DNA of 37,846 bases from Roseburia sp. 1XD42-69 (GCF_003612565.1 NZ_RAZG01000038.1:1-37846); one strand, 5' to 3'; shown: positions 24,347 to 32,451, counted from the stretch's first letter. The notes: generated from the sequence alone by a model not told the origin. Numbers and translations are program-made.

Positions 24347-24382
24347 CTCATTTATACTTACAAGCAGGAAAAATTAAGGGAA

Positions 24383-24892
24383 TTATGCCGTATGCACATT
24401 TTGGTTCCCTATATGGTCATTTAATATGTGATGCACACGTGAAACTTCCTGTAAAATAAGATTTTCACTTTCTCTGATTTCTGTTCTTAAGTTCTGTTCC
24501 GTACGTTTTATCTGCATTTGCAACTCACTCTTCATTGCAGCCTGATCCTCTTTTATGGTTTGGATTTCACCTTTCATATCCTGGATTTCACCTTTCATAT
24601 CCTGGATCTCGCCTTTCATATCTTGGATTTCACCTTTCATGGTTTGAACCTCACCTTTTATGGTTTGGATTTCGCCTTTCATGGTTTGAACCTCACCTTT
24701 TATGGTTTGGATTTCGCCTTTCATGGTTTGAACCTCACCTTTTATGGTTTGGATTTCGCCTTTCATGGTTTGAACCTCACCTTTTATGGTTTGGATTTCG
24801 CCTTTCATATCCTGGATTTCATTTTTTACGGGATCCAGTTTCTGATCCATCATATTTGATATAGCTTGCAGCAATTCATTATTTTCCATCAT
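24383..24892 (-). CDS. Heptad-repeat coiled-coil protein
   Basis: 169 aa from the ATG at 24892 (GGAG 7 nt upstream; the longer frame to 25027 lacks a site). Residues ~24-120 are an uninterrupted series of seven-residue units of the type EIQTIKG/EVQTMKG/EIQDMKG, each with hydrophobic residues at coiled-coil core spacing. The N-terminal cap (NNELLQAISNMMDQKLDPV) and the C-terminal tail (RTEIRESENLILQEVSRVHHILNDH) also look helical. No signal or membrane segment. Function unknown; the shape suggests a rod- or tether-like protein, perhaps of variable length among strains because the repeats are near-identical in DNA. Confidence 0.8.
   Translation of the reverse strand: MMENNELLQAISNMMDQKLDPVKNEIQDMKGEIQTIKGEVQTMKGEIQTIKGEVQTMKGEIQTIKGEVQTMKGEIQTIKGEVQTMKGEIQDMKGEIQDMKGEIQDMKGEIQTIKEDQAAMKSELQMQIKRTEQNLRTEIRESENLILQEVSRVHHILNDHIGNQNVHTA
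24555..24808 (-). repeat. Tandem 21/42-bp repeats within the coiled-coil gene
   Basis: Four near-identical 42-bp units begin at 24641, 24683, 24725 and 24767 (each starts ggtttgaacc on the plus strand), flanked at 24555-24640 by related 21-bp units. Each 21 bp encodes one coiled-coil heptad. Period in multiples of three preserves the frame on gain or loss of units. Confidence 0.92.
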
Positions 24893-25099
24893 AATTTCTC
24901 TCCTTTTATGGTTACTCCGCTTCTCTATACTGACGTGCAAAAAGACTTTACTAAAAACACCAGCCATCATCCTCTCCAAATATGTTATAAGAATCTTTCT
25001 TTTAAGTATAATAAAAATATACCACATTCACAACAAAAAGTCTATAAAAAAGACATTGATTTTTCATTTTCTAAATTTTATTACGAAAAGCTAATCCAG

Positions 25100-25128
25100 T
25101 TGCTTTTTCTCCAATTTAATGTTAAAAT
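25100..25128 (+). promoter_or_regulatory. Promoter of the 169-aa membrane protein gene
   Basis: TTGCTT (25100-25105), 17-bp spacer, TAAAAT (25123-25128); short leader to the GTG start. Confidence 0.65.
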
Positions 25129-25164
25129 AATTTGCAGTTGTTAAAAGTAAGGGAGGATTATGTC

Positions 25165-25674
25165 GTGTCAAAAGTAACGATTGTATTGCTGATTATCGCT
25201 ATCGTCATGGTAGCCGTTCTCGTAGTTTTATATTTCCTGGGAAAAAAGGCAGAGAAAAAGAAGGCCCAGCAGGACGAACAAATCGCCGCTGCCGCCCAGT
25301 CAGTTTCCATGCTGGTTATCGATAAGAAAAAGCTAAAGATTACCGAAGCCGGTTTCCCCGCCTCAGTGGTAAACCAGATGCCCAAGCTTATGCGCCGTTC
25401 CAAGCTGCCCATTGTAAAGGCAAAGGTGGGCCCCAAGGTTATGTCCTTTATCTGCGAGGCATCCATATTTGATTCCATTCCTGTTAAAAAGGAAGTAAAA
25501 GCCACTGTCAGCGGCCTGTATATCACTTCCGTAAAAGGGCTCCACGGCTCCATTGCCCAGGCAGCCCCAAAGAAAAAAAGTTTCCGGGACAAGCTTCGCA
25601 GCAAGTATAAGGAAACCAGCGAGGCCCTGGAGAAGGAAAAAGCAGAACAGCAGAAAAATAAGAAAAAGAAATAA
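25165..25674 (+). CDS. Single-pass membrane protein, unknown function
   Basis: 169 aa. The start is taken as GTG at 25165, 8 nt after GGGAGG; it gives MSKVTIVLLIIAIVMVAVLV with a single N-terminal membrane helix at ~4-25. A Lys-rich stop-transfer follows, so the body would be cytosolic. Residues ~45-130 form a compact alpha/beta region (SMLVIDKKKLKITEAGF, LPIVKAKVGPKVMSFICEASIFD, VKATVSGLYITSVKG). The C-terminal 40 residues are a very basic helix ending KKKK, which could touch RNA, ribosomes or acidic lipid. I do not recognise the family. Single gene with own promoter and terminator. Confidence 0.8.
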   Translation: MSKVTIVLLIIAIVMVAVLVVLYFLGKKAEKKKAQQDEQIAAAAQSVSMLVIDKKKLKITEAGFPASVVNQMPKLMRRSKLPIVKAKVGPKVMSFICEASIFDSIPVKKEVKATVSGLYITSVKGLHGSIAQAAPKKKSFRDKLRSKYKETSEALEKEKAEQQKNKKKK

Positions 25675-25683
25675 TAAAATTTT

Positions 25684-25720
25684 GCCAGTCCTTTTATACT
25701 TACAGGGCTGGCAATTATTT
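25684..25720. terminator. Bidirectional terminator between convergent genes
   Basis: GCCAGTCC (25684-25691) pairs with GGGCTGGC (25705-25712) with one G-U; plus strand continues AATTATTTTTTT, minus strand continues AAAATTTTATT. It serves both the membrane protein gene and the DUF1934 gene. Confidence 0.82.
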
Positions 25721-25722
25721 TT

Positions 25723-26175
25723 TTAAGAACAAATCCGAAAGTCTCCTCCCTCTTTGGACTGAATCTCCATTTTTATGGTACAGTCCGCCAAATGCTCACA
25801 GTTGACTTCCAGAGAATACTCCAAATCCAGGGAAATATCGTTTTCCTTTTCCAAAAGTTGAATGGATTTTGCATTGATTCCCACCATAAGGCTGCCAAAA
25901 GGCGTCTCATAACATGTCATATTCTGCTTATCCTTCTCAAAGACCATATGTACATTGGTAAATCCTTTTTTCGTAATATCCACACAATCCTCGCATATTT
26001 TAATAATATTTTTTGTGACCCCCTCAAACCCTTCCATCACTTCATCAAAAATGACGTAGTGTTTATCGTTTTTCTTATAGTAGTCTCCCGCAGTTATCAA
26101 ATCCACCGGCTCTACCCCAGACTCCTGCTGCATCACCTGCAGCCCGCTGATTGTCACTAACACATCCCTTGTCAT
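25723..26175 (-). CDS. DUF1934 domain protein
   Basis: 150 aa, a small beta-barrel (calycin-like) cytosolic protein of the DUF1934/YwiB type. Family-like elements: DVLVTISGLQ at the N-terminus, ITAGDYYKKNDKHYVIFDE, TPFGSLMVGINAKSIQLLE, and LDLEYSLEVN near the end. Full length compared with known members (~140-150 aa). ATG start; 25 bp after spoIIR, so it is the last gene of the minus-strand operon that ends at the bidirectional terminator. Biochemical role not established. Confidence 0.85.
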   Translation of the reverse strand: MTRDVLVTISGLQVMQQESGVEPVDLITAGDYYKKNDKHYVIFDEVMEGFEGVTKNIIKICEDCVDITKKGFTNVHMVFEKDKQNMTCYETPFGSLMVGINAKSIQLLEKENDISLDLEYSLEVNCEHLADCTIKMEIQSKEGGDFRICS

Positions 26176-26200
26176 GTTTTCCTCCCCTGCTCATTCCTGG

Positions 26201-26815
26201 CTATTTCCACCACTCTTTTAGCTTTTCCCAGTACTTAAATTTCACGGAAATCTGGCTCTCCGCCATAAGTTCCTCATATTCTTCCGGTGTGAGCACCGCC
26301 TTAAGCTCCCTTTTGGCGTCCTCCTCAACGACCTCATATACGCTTCCTGCAAAACACATATTGGGGTACATCACGCACCACCAGTTGTGCCCCTCCCCTT
26401 CCCCTAAGGTAATTTGAAGGGCTTTATAACTTCCCCCGGGAAATGTATAGGATCCATATTGTTTTTCGGGGAAGTCCACAGTTCCCACCCTGGCAGATGC
26501 CGGATAAGAAAAGCCCTCCCGCTTTAAGACTTCCTCTGCAATCCGGGTAATTTCCGGCAGTTTTTCCTCCGTCTCCTTAATACATTCCTTCAAATTTTCC
26601 ACCTGCCCCATATTCCCCTTCATATATCTGCCGATTTCATCCCTGACTTTTAATTTTACGGACTGGTCCGCCTGGCTGTCACTGTTTGCCAGGACATGGA
26701 AGCGTAAAATATCCTGGGAAATATCCCTCTGAAATCTCTTTACCCGGTACTGATATGCCCCTGCAATGAAAACTAACGCCAAAGTTATGTAAAAAAATAT
26801 TTTTTTCCTGTTCAT
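26201..26815 (-). CDS. spoIIR: Stage II sporulation protein R
   Basis: 204 aa. In Bacillus it is made in the forespore under sigma-F, is exported to the intermembrane space and triggers SpoIIGA to process pro-sigma-E in the mother cell. N-terminal membrane/signal helix at ~5-21; family core DISQDILRFHVLANSDSQADQSVKLKVRDEI (~31-61), SYKALQITLGEGEGHNWWCVMYPNMCF (~127-155), and EYEELMAESQISVKFKYWE at the end. ATG start after AGGAGG; the SD is paired in a perfect hairpin (26822-26847). I saw no clear sigma-F promoter in the 63-bp gap before it, so it may be read through from the upstream genes or have a diverged promoter. Confidence 0.95.
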   Translation of the reverse strand: MNRKKIFFYITLALVFIAGAYQYRVKRFQRDISQDILRFHVLANSDSQADQSVKLKVRDEIGRYMKGNMGQVENLKECIKETEEKLPEITRIAEEVLKREGFSYPASARVGTVDFPEKQYGSYTFPGGSYKALQITLGEGEGHNWWCVMYPNMCFAGSVYEVVEEDAKRELKAVLTPEEYEELMAESQISVKFKYWEKLKEWWK

Positions 26816-26821
26816 AAAATC

Positions 26822-26847
26822 CTCCTAAAAATTATTTCTTTTAGGAG
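26822..26847 (-). promoter_or_regulatory. Hairpin sequestering the spoIIR ribosome binding site
   Basis: Perfect 9-bp stem CTCCTAAAA/TTTTAGGAG (26822-26830 with 26839-26847), loop of 8 nt. On the mRNA the 3' arm contains AGGAG of the spoIIR Shine-Dalgarno, 6 nt before its ATG, so translation may need melting of the stem or coupling to upstream reading. Confidence 0.6.
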
Positions 26848-26878
26848 AATTTCCAATTTTTGTAAAATTATTCAGTCT

Positions 26879-28057
26879 CTACCATAATTTTAATAATTTA
26901 ATAATTTTCCTTGCCGCCTTGTAGTGAAGAGGCTCTAATTCCCGCACAGCGTTTTTCAGCTCTTTGCGGATTTCAATGTGCTGGGGACAATGTTTTTCAC
27001 ACTTACCGCACTGAATGCAGAAAGATGCGCTGCTCTGGTTCTGCCTGAAAGCGGTACACTGCAGGTACTCCCTCCTGGCCCCGCCTTTCGTCTCCGAATA
27101 AATCTCATTGTAGCACCGGAAAGTCACCGGGATATCCACCCCCATGGGACAGGGCATGCAATAACTGCACCCGGTACACCCCACTTTGACTGTCTTTTCG
27201 ATCTCCGCCTTTACCTTCTCCACCAATTCTTCGTCGGATTTTGTAAAAGACCCCGGCAAAGTTTTATCCGCTGTCTTTACGTTTTCCTCCACCATTTCCA
27301 TGGAATTCATGCCGGAAAGTACGCAGGTGACCTCCGGCTGGTTGTAAAGCCAGCGAAAAGCCAATTCCGCAGGAGTCCTTTTTTCCCCGTCCTTTTCAAA
27401 AAGTTTTTTTGCGCTTTGGGGCAGAAGGTTTACAAGCCTGCCTCCCCTTAAAGGCTCCATAATAATCACGGGAAGCCCTTTTTCATGGGCATATTTTAAC
27501 CCTTCCCTTCCCGCCTGGGAATGTTCGTCCATGTAATTATACTGAATCTGGCAGAAATCCCAGTCATAAACATCCACAAGCTGTTGAAACACCGCCGTAT
27601 TTCCGTGGTAGGAAAAGCCGATATTTTTGATTTTCCCGGAATTCATTTTCTCCTCTATCCACTCCACAATTCCAAGCTTTTTCAATTTTTCCCAGGTGTC
27701 CACATCTGTGAGCATATGCATGAGATAGTAATCAATATAATCTGTCTTAAGACGCCGCAGTTCTTCCTGAAACATCTTTTCCACGCCTTCTATGGATTTT
27801 ATCAGGTAATGGGGGAGCTTTGTGGCAATATACACCTGCTCTCTGCAGTGATTCCTGTTTAAAATCTCCCCCAGGGCCGCCTCGCTGCCGGGATACACAT
27901 ATGCCGTATCAAAATAATTCACACCTGATTTTAAGGCGGACATTACTTCCTTTTCCGCCTTGTCAATATCAATGCTGTTTCCCTTTCTGGTAAAACGCAT
28001 ACACCCGTATCCCAGCACGGACATATCATTTCCTTTTCTGTCTTTACGATACTGCAT
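26879..28057 (-). CDS. Aldo/keto reductase with C-terminal 4Fe-4S ferredoxin domain
   Basis: 392 aa. Residues ~1-275 form the aldo/keto reductase barrel: LGYGCMRF, YFDTAYVYPGSE with the catalytic Tyr, ATKLP with the Lys, DYYLMHML with the His, IGFSYHG and the SGMNSMEMVEENV end. Residues ~290-375 add two cysteine clusters, CTGCSYCMPCPMGV and CIQCGKCEKHCP, as in two-[4Fe-4S] ferredoxin modules. This is a common clostridial architecture; the physiological substrate is not known. The ATG at 28057 overlaps the 3' end of nadE by 14 bp, so the two are translationally coupled. Confidence 0.93.
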   Translation of the reverse strand: MQYRKDRKGNDMSVLGYGCMRFTRKGNSIDIDKAEKEVMSALKSGVNYFDTAYVYPGSEAALGEILNRNHCREQVYIATKLPHYLIKSIEGVEKMFQEELRRLKTDYIDYYLMHMLTDVDTWEKLKKLGIVEWIEEKMNSGKIKNIGFSYHGNTAVFQQLVDVYDWDFCQIQYNYMDEHSQAGREGLKYAHEKGLPVIIMEPLRGGRLVNLLPQSAKKLFEKDGEKRTPAELAFRWLYNQPEVTCVLSGMNSMEMVEENVKTADKTLPGSFTKSDEELVEKVKAEIEKTVKVGCTGCSYCMPCPMGVDIPVTFRCYNEIYSETKGGARREYLQCTAFRQNQSSASFCIQCGKCEKHCPQHIEIRKELKNAVRELEPLHYKAARKIIKLLKLW

Positions 28058-29987
28058 ATTCTTCCTCCAATTCCCCTATCTCATCTAACCACAACCTTGC
28101 GCTGGCGTCTGAGGGCATCCGCAAATCCCCCCTGGGGGAAACTGCAATGGTTCCCACTTTGGGCCCGTCGGGCAGGCAGGAACGTTTAAACTGCTGCATA
28201 AAAAACCTGGTATAATAATTTTTAAGCCACTTTAAAATCACATTATCCTCATACAACCCGGAAAATGCCAGCCTTGCCAGGCGAAATACCTTTTTGGGCG
28301 GAAAGCCAAACCGGAGCATGTAATATAAAAAGAAATCATGGAGTTCATAGGGCCCTACAATATCCTCCGTCTTTTGGGAAATTTTACCCTCTGAAGGAGG
28401 AAGAAGTTCCGGGCTTACCGGGGTGTCCAAAACATCAAGAAGTACTTTTTCCAGCTTTTCCTCCCCGCAGGTATCCGCATAATACCGAACCAAATGGCGC
28501 ACCAGTGTTTTTGGCACAGAAGCATTTACCCCGTACATGGACATGTGGTCCCCGTTATATGTGGCCCAGCCCAAAGCAAGCTCCGACATATCCCCGGTGC
28601 CGATTACCAGTCCCCCGCATTGGTTGGCCACATCCATAAGAATCTGTGTGCGCTCCCTGGCCTGGCTGTTTTCGTAGGTTACATCATGGACATTGGCATC
28701 ATGGCCGATATCTTTAAAATGAACCTCCACCGCAGCTTTAATGGAAATCTCCAAAAAATCCGCTCCCAGGCACTCTATCATGGATACCGCATTCTGATAT
28801 GTCCTGTCTGTAGTTCCAAATCCCGGCATGGTAACCGCTTTAATTCCTTTCCTGTCAAGTCCCAGGCTGTCAAAAGCCCGGACTGTCACTAAAAGGGCCA
28901 GGGTGGAATCCAGTCCCCCGGAAATTCCCACCACCGCGCATTTGCTGTGGGTGTGGGCAAGCCTTTTGCGAAGCCCCATGGACTGAATGGATAAAATCTC
29001 GTCGCAGCGTTTTTCCCTCTCCTCCTTATTTTTCGGGACAAAGGGGGCAGGGTCAATAAAACGGGTGAGTTCCGTCTCCTCATTTTTCAGAGAAAACTTT
29101 ATGGGAACATGTTCCTTTTCCTCTTTGCCGGAAAAGAAGAATGTGCCCATTCTCCTGCGTTCCTCCAAAAGCTTCCCGATATCCAGTTCAGAGTATATGG
29201 TCTCATTTAAAAAGCGCCTGGATTCCGCCAAAAGGTTTCCATTTTCCCCTATGATATTGTGGCCGGAATACACCAAATCCTGGGTGGACTCGTCAATCCC
29301 TGCGCTGGCGTAGATATAGCCGCAGATCAGCCTTGCAGACTGCCCCTTTACCAAATCCCTGCGGTAAACATCTTTCCCCGTTGTCTCGTCGCTTGCGGAA
29401 AGGTTTACAATCACGTTTGCCCCTGCCAGGGCGTGGCTGATGCTGGGTGGCATAGGCGACCAGATATCCTCGCAGATTTCTGCGGCAATCACAAGGCCCG
29501 GCATATCCTCTGTCTCAAAAAGGCAGCCGCTTCCAAAAGGCACCGGCTTTTTCCCGGGAATCAGGGTAATCTCCCCGAAATACTGCTCTCCCGGTGTAAA
29601 ATGCCTCCCCTCATAAAATTCATTGTAAAAGGGAATATGGCTCTTTGGCACAATCCCTAAGACTTCCCCACGGCTAAGCCCTGCCGCCCCATTGTAAAGT
29701 TTTCCCCTGTAACAAACCGGCAGTCCCACAAAGATAATTCCCTCTGTGTCTTTGGAGAAATCCGCTATGTCGTAAAGGCCCTCCGCAGCCTGTTTTAACA
29801 AAAGTTCCTGGAAAAACAAGTCCCCGCAGGAGTACCCTGTAATGCAAAGTTCCGGAAAAACCATAATTTTTGCCCCCTGGTTTTCGCACTCCTTTATTTT
29901 GCTACAGATTTCTTCCACATTAAATTTTGTATCCGCCACCGATACCTTGGGGGTAACAGCAGCCGCTTTGATATATCCGTCTCTCAA
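28044..29987 (-). CDS. nadE: Glutamine-dependent NAD+ synthetase
   Basis: 647 aa. Makes NAD+ from nicotinate adenine dinucleotide with ATP, using ammonia from glutamine. The N-terminal ~270 residues are a nitrilase-type amidase with Glu in VFPELCITGYS, Lys in GIVPKSHIP and the Cys nucleophile in AAEICEDIW. The C-terminal ~340 residues are the synthetase, with the ATP-loop GISGGLDSTLAL and the NADH-binding GTGDMSELALGWATYNGDHMSMYGVN stretch. The start codon is TTG at 29987, 8 nt after AAGGAG and overlapping the hslO stop (TTGA). This order hslO-nadE suggests coupled translation. Confidence 0.95.
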   Translation of the reverse strand: MRDGYIKAAAVTPKVSVADTKFNVEEICSKIKECENQGAKIMVFPELCITGYSCGDLFFQELLLKQAAEGLYDIADFSKDTEGIIFVGLPVCYRGKLYNGAAGLSRGEVLGIVPKSHIPFYNEFYEGRHFTPGEQYFGEITLIPGKKPVPFGSGCLFETEDMPGLVIAAEICEDIWSPMPPSISHALAGANVIVNLSASDETTGKDVYRRDLVKGQSARLICGYIYASAGIDESTQDLVYSGHNIIGENGNLLAESRRFLNETIYSELDIGKLLEERRRMGTFFFSGKEEKEHVPIKFSLKNEETELTRFIDPAPFVPKNKEEREKRCDEILSIQSMGLRKRLAHTHSKCAVVGISGGLDSTLALLVTVRAFDSLGLDRKGIKAVTMPGFGTTDRTYQNAVSMIECLGADFLEISIKAAVEVHFKDIGHDANVHDVTYENSQARERTQILMDVANQCGGLVIGTGDMSELALGWATYNGDHMSMYGVNASVPKTLVRHLVRYYADTCGEEKLEKVLLDVLDTPVSPELLPPSEGKISQKTEDIVGPYELHDFFLYYMLRFGFPPKKVFRLARLAFSGLYEDNVILKWLKNYYTRFFMQQFKRSCLPDGPKVGTIAVSPRGDLRMPSDASARLWLDEIGELEEEYAVS

Positions 29988-30853
29988 CTCCTAATCTCCT
30001 TTAAATCTTCCGTTTCAAACTGATAGGCCGTATTGCAGAACTGGCATTTCACCTCAATGCCTTCTCCTCCCGAAATCAAATCATCCAAATCCTTTCCCGG
30101 AAGGGTGGCAAGGGATTTTAAAATCCGCTCTTTGGAACAGTCGCAGCGAAACTCTACGGGAAGGGTATCCGTAACTTCAAATTCTATCCCTTTAAGCACC
30201 GCCCCTAAAAGCTCCTCCGGGGTCTCCCCCTTTTCTATCAGGGAGGTTACCGACTGCAATGACTCTATTTTCTTTTCTATATCATCAATTAACTCCTCTT
30301 TTGCAAAGGGCATGAGCTGTAAGATAAATCCTCCGGCAGCTCTCACCGTATTATCTTTATTCATTAAAACCCCAAGGCCAACCGAAGAGGGAATCTGCTC
30401 CGATGTAGCAAAATAATAGGTTAAATCGTCCCCTATCTCCCCTGTCTGCAGGGCAACTTGCCCCACATAGGGCTCTTTCATCCCTATGTCTTTGATAACG
30501 CTCATTACCCCAAGGTCAAGAGCATGTCCCACATCAAGCTTTCCCTTGTCATTGGCAGGTAAGATAACATCATTTACAAAGGGGTACCCCTTTACATGCC
30601 CCTGGGCATCCGATGTAACCATAAGCCCTTTTGCCGGCCCGCTGCACTGGATCTGAATGGTTAAGATATCCTTCTCCCCCTTCATCATAGCCCCCATCAT
30701 AACGCCTCCCATAAGCAGACGCCCAAGGGCCGCAGTCATCACAGGGCTGGTATTGTGGTGGTTTTTTGCACTCTCCACCAAATCCTTTGCCGTCACTGCA
30801 AATATTCTTATCTGCCCTTCTGCCGCAGTTGCCCTCACCATGTAATCTGACAT
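29984..30853 (-). CDS. hslO: Hsp33 redox-regulated chaperone
   Basis: 289 aa. Cytosolic holdase that is switched on by oxidation of a zinc centre. The C-terminal redox switch is present: CDC in FRCDCSKERIL and CQFC in VKCQFCNTAY give the CxC/CxxC pair. The N-terminal substrate domain has the family's NHHNTSPVMTAALGRLLMGGVMMG segment and LQMLP-like PFAKEELI near the linker. ATG start after AGAGGAT. It lies 17 bp after a methyltransferase gene and overlaps nadE by 4 bp, so all three are likely co-transcribed. Confidence 0.95.
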   Translation of the reverse strand: MSDYMVRATAAEGQIRIFAVTAKDLVESAKNHHNTSPVMTAALGRLLMGGVMMGAMMKGEKDILTIQIQCSGPAKGLMVTSDAQGHVKGYPFVNDVILPANDKGKLDVGHALDLGVMSVIKDIGMKEPYVGQVALQTGEIGDDLTYYFATSEQIPSSVGLGVLMNKDNTVRAAGGFILQLMPFAKEELIDDIEKKIESLQSVTSLIEKGETPEELLGAVLKGIEFEVTDTLPVEFRCDCSKERILKSLATLPGKDLDDLISGGEGIEVKCQFCNTAYQFETEDLKEIRS

Positions 30854-30870
30854 TTTTTATCCTCTTTTCT

Positions 30871-31662
30871 CTATGCATTTACAATTTCTGATTTCCAGAC
30901 TCCTCTGCTTCCTGCTTTTTTGCACTCCCTGGCAATAAAGTACGCCCTCTCGCAGTCCTCTTTCGGAAACTCCAGGGTATCTTCCCCAAAACACGCCACA
31001 AATTCCAGCCCCGCCATCTCAAGAAGCGCCCTGATTTCCTTTAAATCATAGCCTTTCTGGTAGTGGGTTTCCTGAAATTTTTCATACCGGTTATCCTCAT
31101 CCCTCACAAAAAAGGTCATGTCATACTCGTTGATGCGGCTTTCTTTATCATAATAATTTTCCCATATAAAACTACATTCTTCCCTGTTTTCGCAGATGGT
31201 ATTCTCCCCCAGCACCACTTCATACTTATAAATGGTATTCATATCAAAAATAAAAATCCCCCCGGGGTCAAGATAATTATTTACCAGCTTAAATACGGAA
31301 AGCAAGTCCTCCTGCTCCGTAAGGTAATTTAAGGTGTCGCACACAGACACCACCGCCCGCACCGTGCCGTAGAGCTCAAATTCCCGCATATCCTGGTTGA
31401 GATAGAGAATGGGCTTCCCCTCCGACTCCTTTTCTGCGGCAATGCCAAGCATTTCCTGGGAAACATCCACCCCAATCATATCATAGCCTTCCTTTGCCAA
31501 AAATCTGGTCATTTTCCCGGTTCCGCAGCCTAAGTCCAGGACAAGGCCGTCCCTGATCCCATACTCCAATAATCTGTCTAAGAGATACTCTCCCCATATT
31601 TCATAGGGTACATTGTCCATAAAAAGGTCATATACCTCTGCAAATCCACTGTACGCTTCCAT
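30871..31662 (-). CDS. Class I SAM-dependent methyltransferase
   Basis: 263 aa Rossmann-fold methyltransferase. Motif I VLDLGCGTGKMTRFLAKEG (~41-59), acidic residue in MIGVDVSQEML (motif II), LNQDMREFEL, and GGIFIFDMNT. The N-terminal YSGFAEVYDLFMDNVPYEIW is common in clostridial YqeM/Methyltransf_25 proteins. The substrate is unknown. ATG start preceded by GGGGGAAG. First gene of the block reading methyltransferase-hslO-nadE-aldo/keto reductase-spoIIR-DUF1934, with a clear promoter at 31705-31733. Confidence 0.9.
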   Translation of the reverse strand: MEAYSGFAEVYDLFMDNVPYEIWGEYLLDRLLEYGIRDGLVLDLGCGTGKMTRFLAKEGYDMIGVDVSQEMLGIAAEKESEGKPILYLNQDMREFELYGTVRAVVSVCDTLNYLTEQEDLLSVFKLVNNYLDPGGIFIFDMNTIYKYEVVLGENTICENREECSFIWENYYDKESRINEYDMTFFVRDEDNRYEKFQETHYQKGYDLKEIRALLEMAGLEFVACFGEDTLEFPKEDCERAYFIARECKKAGSRGVWKSEIVNA

Positions 31663-31704
31663 GCGTCTTCCCCCGTATTTATAATTTCCAAATATTCTTT
31701 ATCC

Positions 31705-31733
31705 ATAGTAACAATTTTTTCCGGTAAAATCAA
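31705..31733 (-). promoter_or_regulatory. Promoter of the methyltransferase-hslO-nadE operon
   Basis: Minus strand TTGATT (31728-31733), 17-bp spacer, TACTAT (31705-31710), ~45 bp before the start codon. Confidence 0.65.
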
Positions 31734-31807
31734 GCATGTATAATTTTTCCCAAAGTGGAAATTCTAAGAGGGAAGAAAAATTGAATATTTTAAAAAGGAG
31801 ACCAACT

Positions 31808-32275
31808 ATGATTTTAACTGAAAAAGAAACCACTGCCTTAAAAGAGCTGCAGACCCAGGAAAAAATCTGCATGGACCACTACAACCTGTGCGCTGCAAGC
31901 GCAAAAGACCAGGGATTAAAAGACCTGTTTTCCCAGATTGCAAAGGATGAGCAGGACCATTACAGAGTGCTGGGAAAACTTATGGAAGGTGAGATTCCCT
32001 CCCTGCCGGAAAGCCGTCTGGATTCTTCCACTTATCACCCTGCAGCAGCCTATGACAGCACTTCCAACCAGGGAGACAAGCAGCATGATGAAATTCTTTG
32101 TTCCGACAGTATCGGCAACGAAAAAATGGTATCCAGTGATTACAACGCAGGCGTTTTCCGCTTTGGCTCCAGCGATGTGAGAAAAGTGTTAAACCGTATT
32201 CAGACACAGGAACAGCAGCATGCGGAGATGATTTATAAATATAAACAGCAGAACGGCATGACCGCATCCTGCTAA
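31808..32275 (+). CDS. CotF-like spore coat / ferritin-like protein
   Basis: 155 aa from the ATG at 31808 (AAGGAG 8 nt upstream; a start at 31736 lacks a site). Residues ~1-60 form a helical hairpin (KETTALKELQTQEKICMDHYNLCAASAKDQGLKDLFSQIAKDEQDHYRVLGKLMEG) with Glu/His spacing of ferritin-like and Coat F family proteins. A polar linker follows, and a second helical pair (DVRKVLNRIQTQEQQHAEMIYKYKQ) at the end. Probably a spore-associated protein in the mature coat, expressed late in sporulation; this is inferred from the family and from spoIIR nearby. Confidence 0.78.
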   Translation: MILTEKETTALKELQTQEKICMDHYNLCAASAKDQGLKDLFSQIAKDEQDHYRVLGKLMEGEIPSLPESRLDSSTYHPAAAYDSTSNQGDKQHDEILCSDSIGNEKMVSSDYNAGVFRFGSSDVRKVLNRIQTQEQQHAEMIYKYKQQNGMTASC

Positions 32276-32289
32276 ATCCATTATTTTTC

Positions 32290-32335
32290 TTGACTTTCCC
32301 CATGTATCATTGTAAAATAAATTTCACTGATACAT
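32290..32335 (+). promoter_or_regulatory. mepA promoter with an inverted repeat around the -10
   Basis: TTGACT (32290-32295), 17-bp spacer, TAAAAT (32313-32318). ATGTATCA (32302-32309) and TGATACAT (32328-32335) form a perfect 8-bp inverted repeat bracketing the -10 and start site, a possible repressor site. Confidence 0.65.
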
Positions 32336-32339
32336 CAAT

Positions 32340-32435
32340 ATAAGAGAAACGTACTCTTTGCCACCGGGTAAAGAGATCAGGCGTCAAACTTCCTATCCTT
32401 AGGTCTTTGGAGATAGAAAGCTTGGCGCTTTTTTT
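32340..32435 (+). promoter_or_regulatory. Candidate guanidine-IV (mepA-motif) riboswitch leader
   Basis: Leader between the promoter and a MATE-pump gene. First hairpin: CTCTTT (32354-32359) pairs with AAAGAG (32370-32375) around the loop GCCACCGGGT. A second, long hairpin (32381-32397 with 32412-32428) is an intrinsic terminator. The P1 loop ACC could kiss the GGT in the terminator apical loop (32402-32404), and loop GCCA could compete with TGGC in the terminator 3' arm. Arrangement and gene context match my recollection of the guanidine-IV class, which controls mepA-type exporters in clostridia. No covariance search was possible, so the class name is provisional. Confidence 0.72.
32381..32435 (+). 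terminator. Intrinsic terminator in the mepA leader (attenuator)
   Basis: 17-nt arms 32381-32397 and 32412-32428 (15 pairs, including one G-U, with two mismatches), followed directly by seven T (32429-32435), 16 nt before the mepA ATG. Its placement before the coding region predicts default termination and ligand-controlled read-through. Confidence 0.82.
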
Positions 32436-32451
32436 GAAGAGAGGAAAGAAT

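Noticed and set aside
24555-24808. CRISPR array
   Set aside because: Units are contiguous 21/42-bp coding repeats without unique spacers.
24518-24864. Plus-strand open frames with repeats of the HLLWFGFRLSWFEP type
   Set aside because: Antisense mirror of the heptad-repeat coiled-coil gene; no ribosome binding site and the amino acid pattern merely follows the 42-bp DNA repeat.
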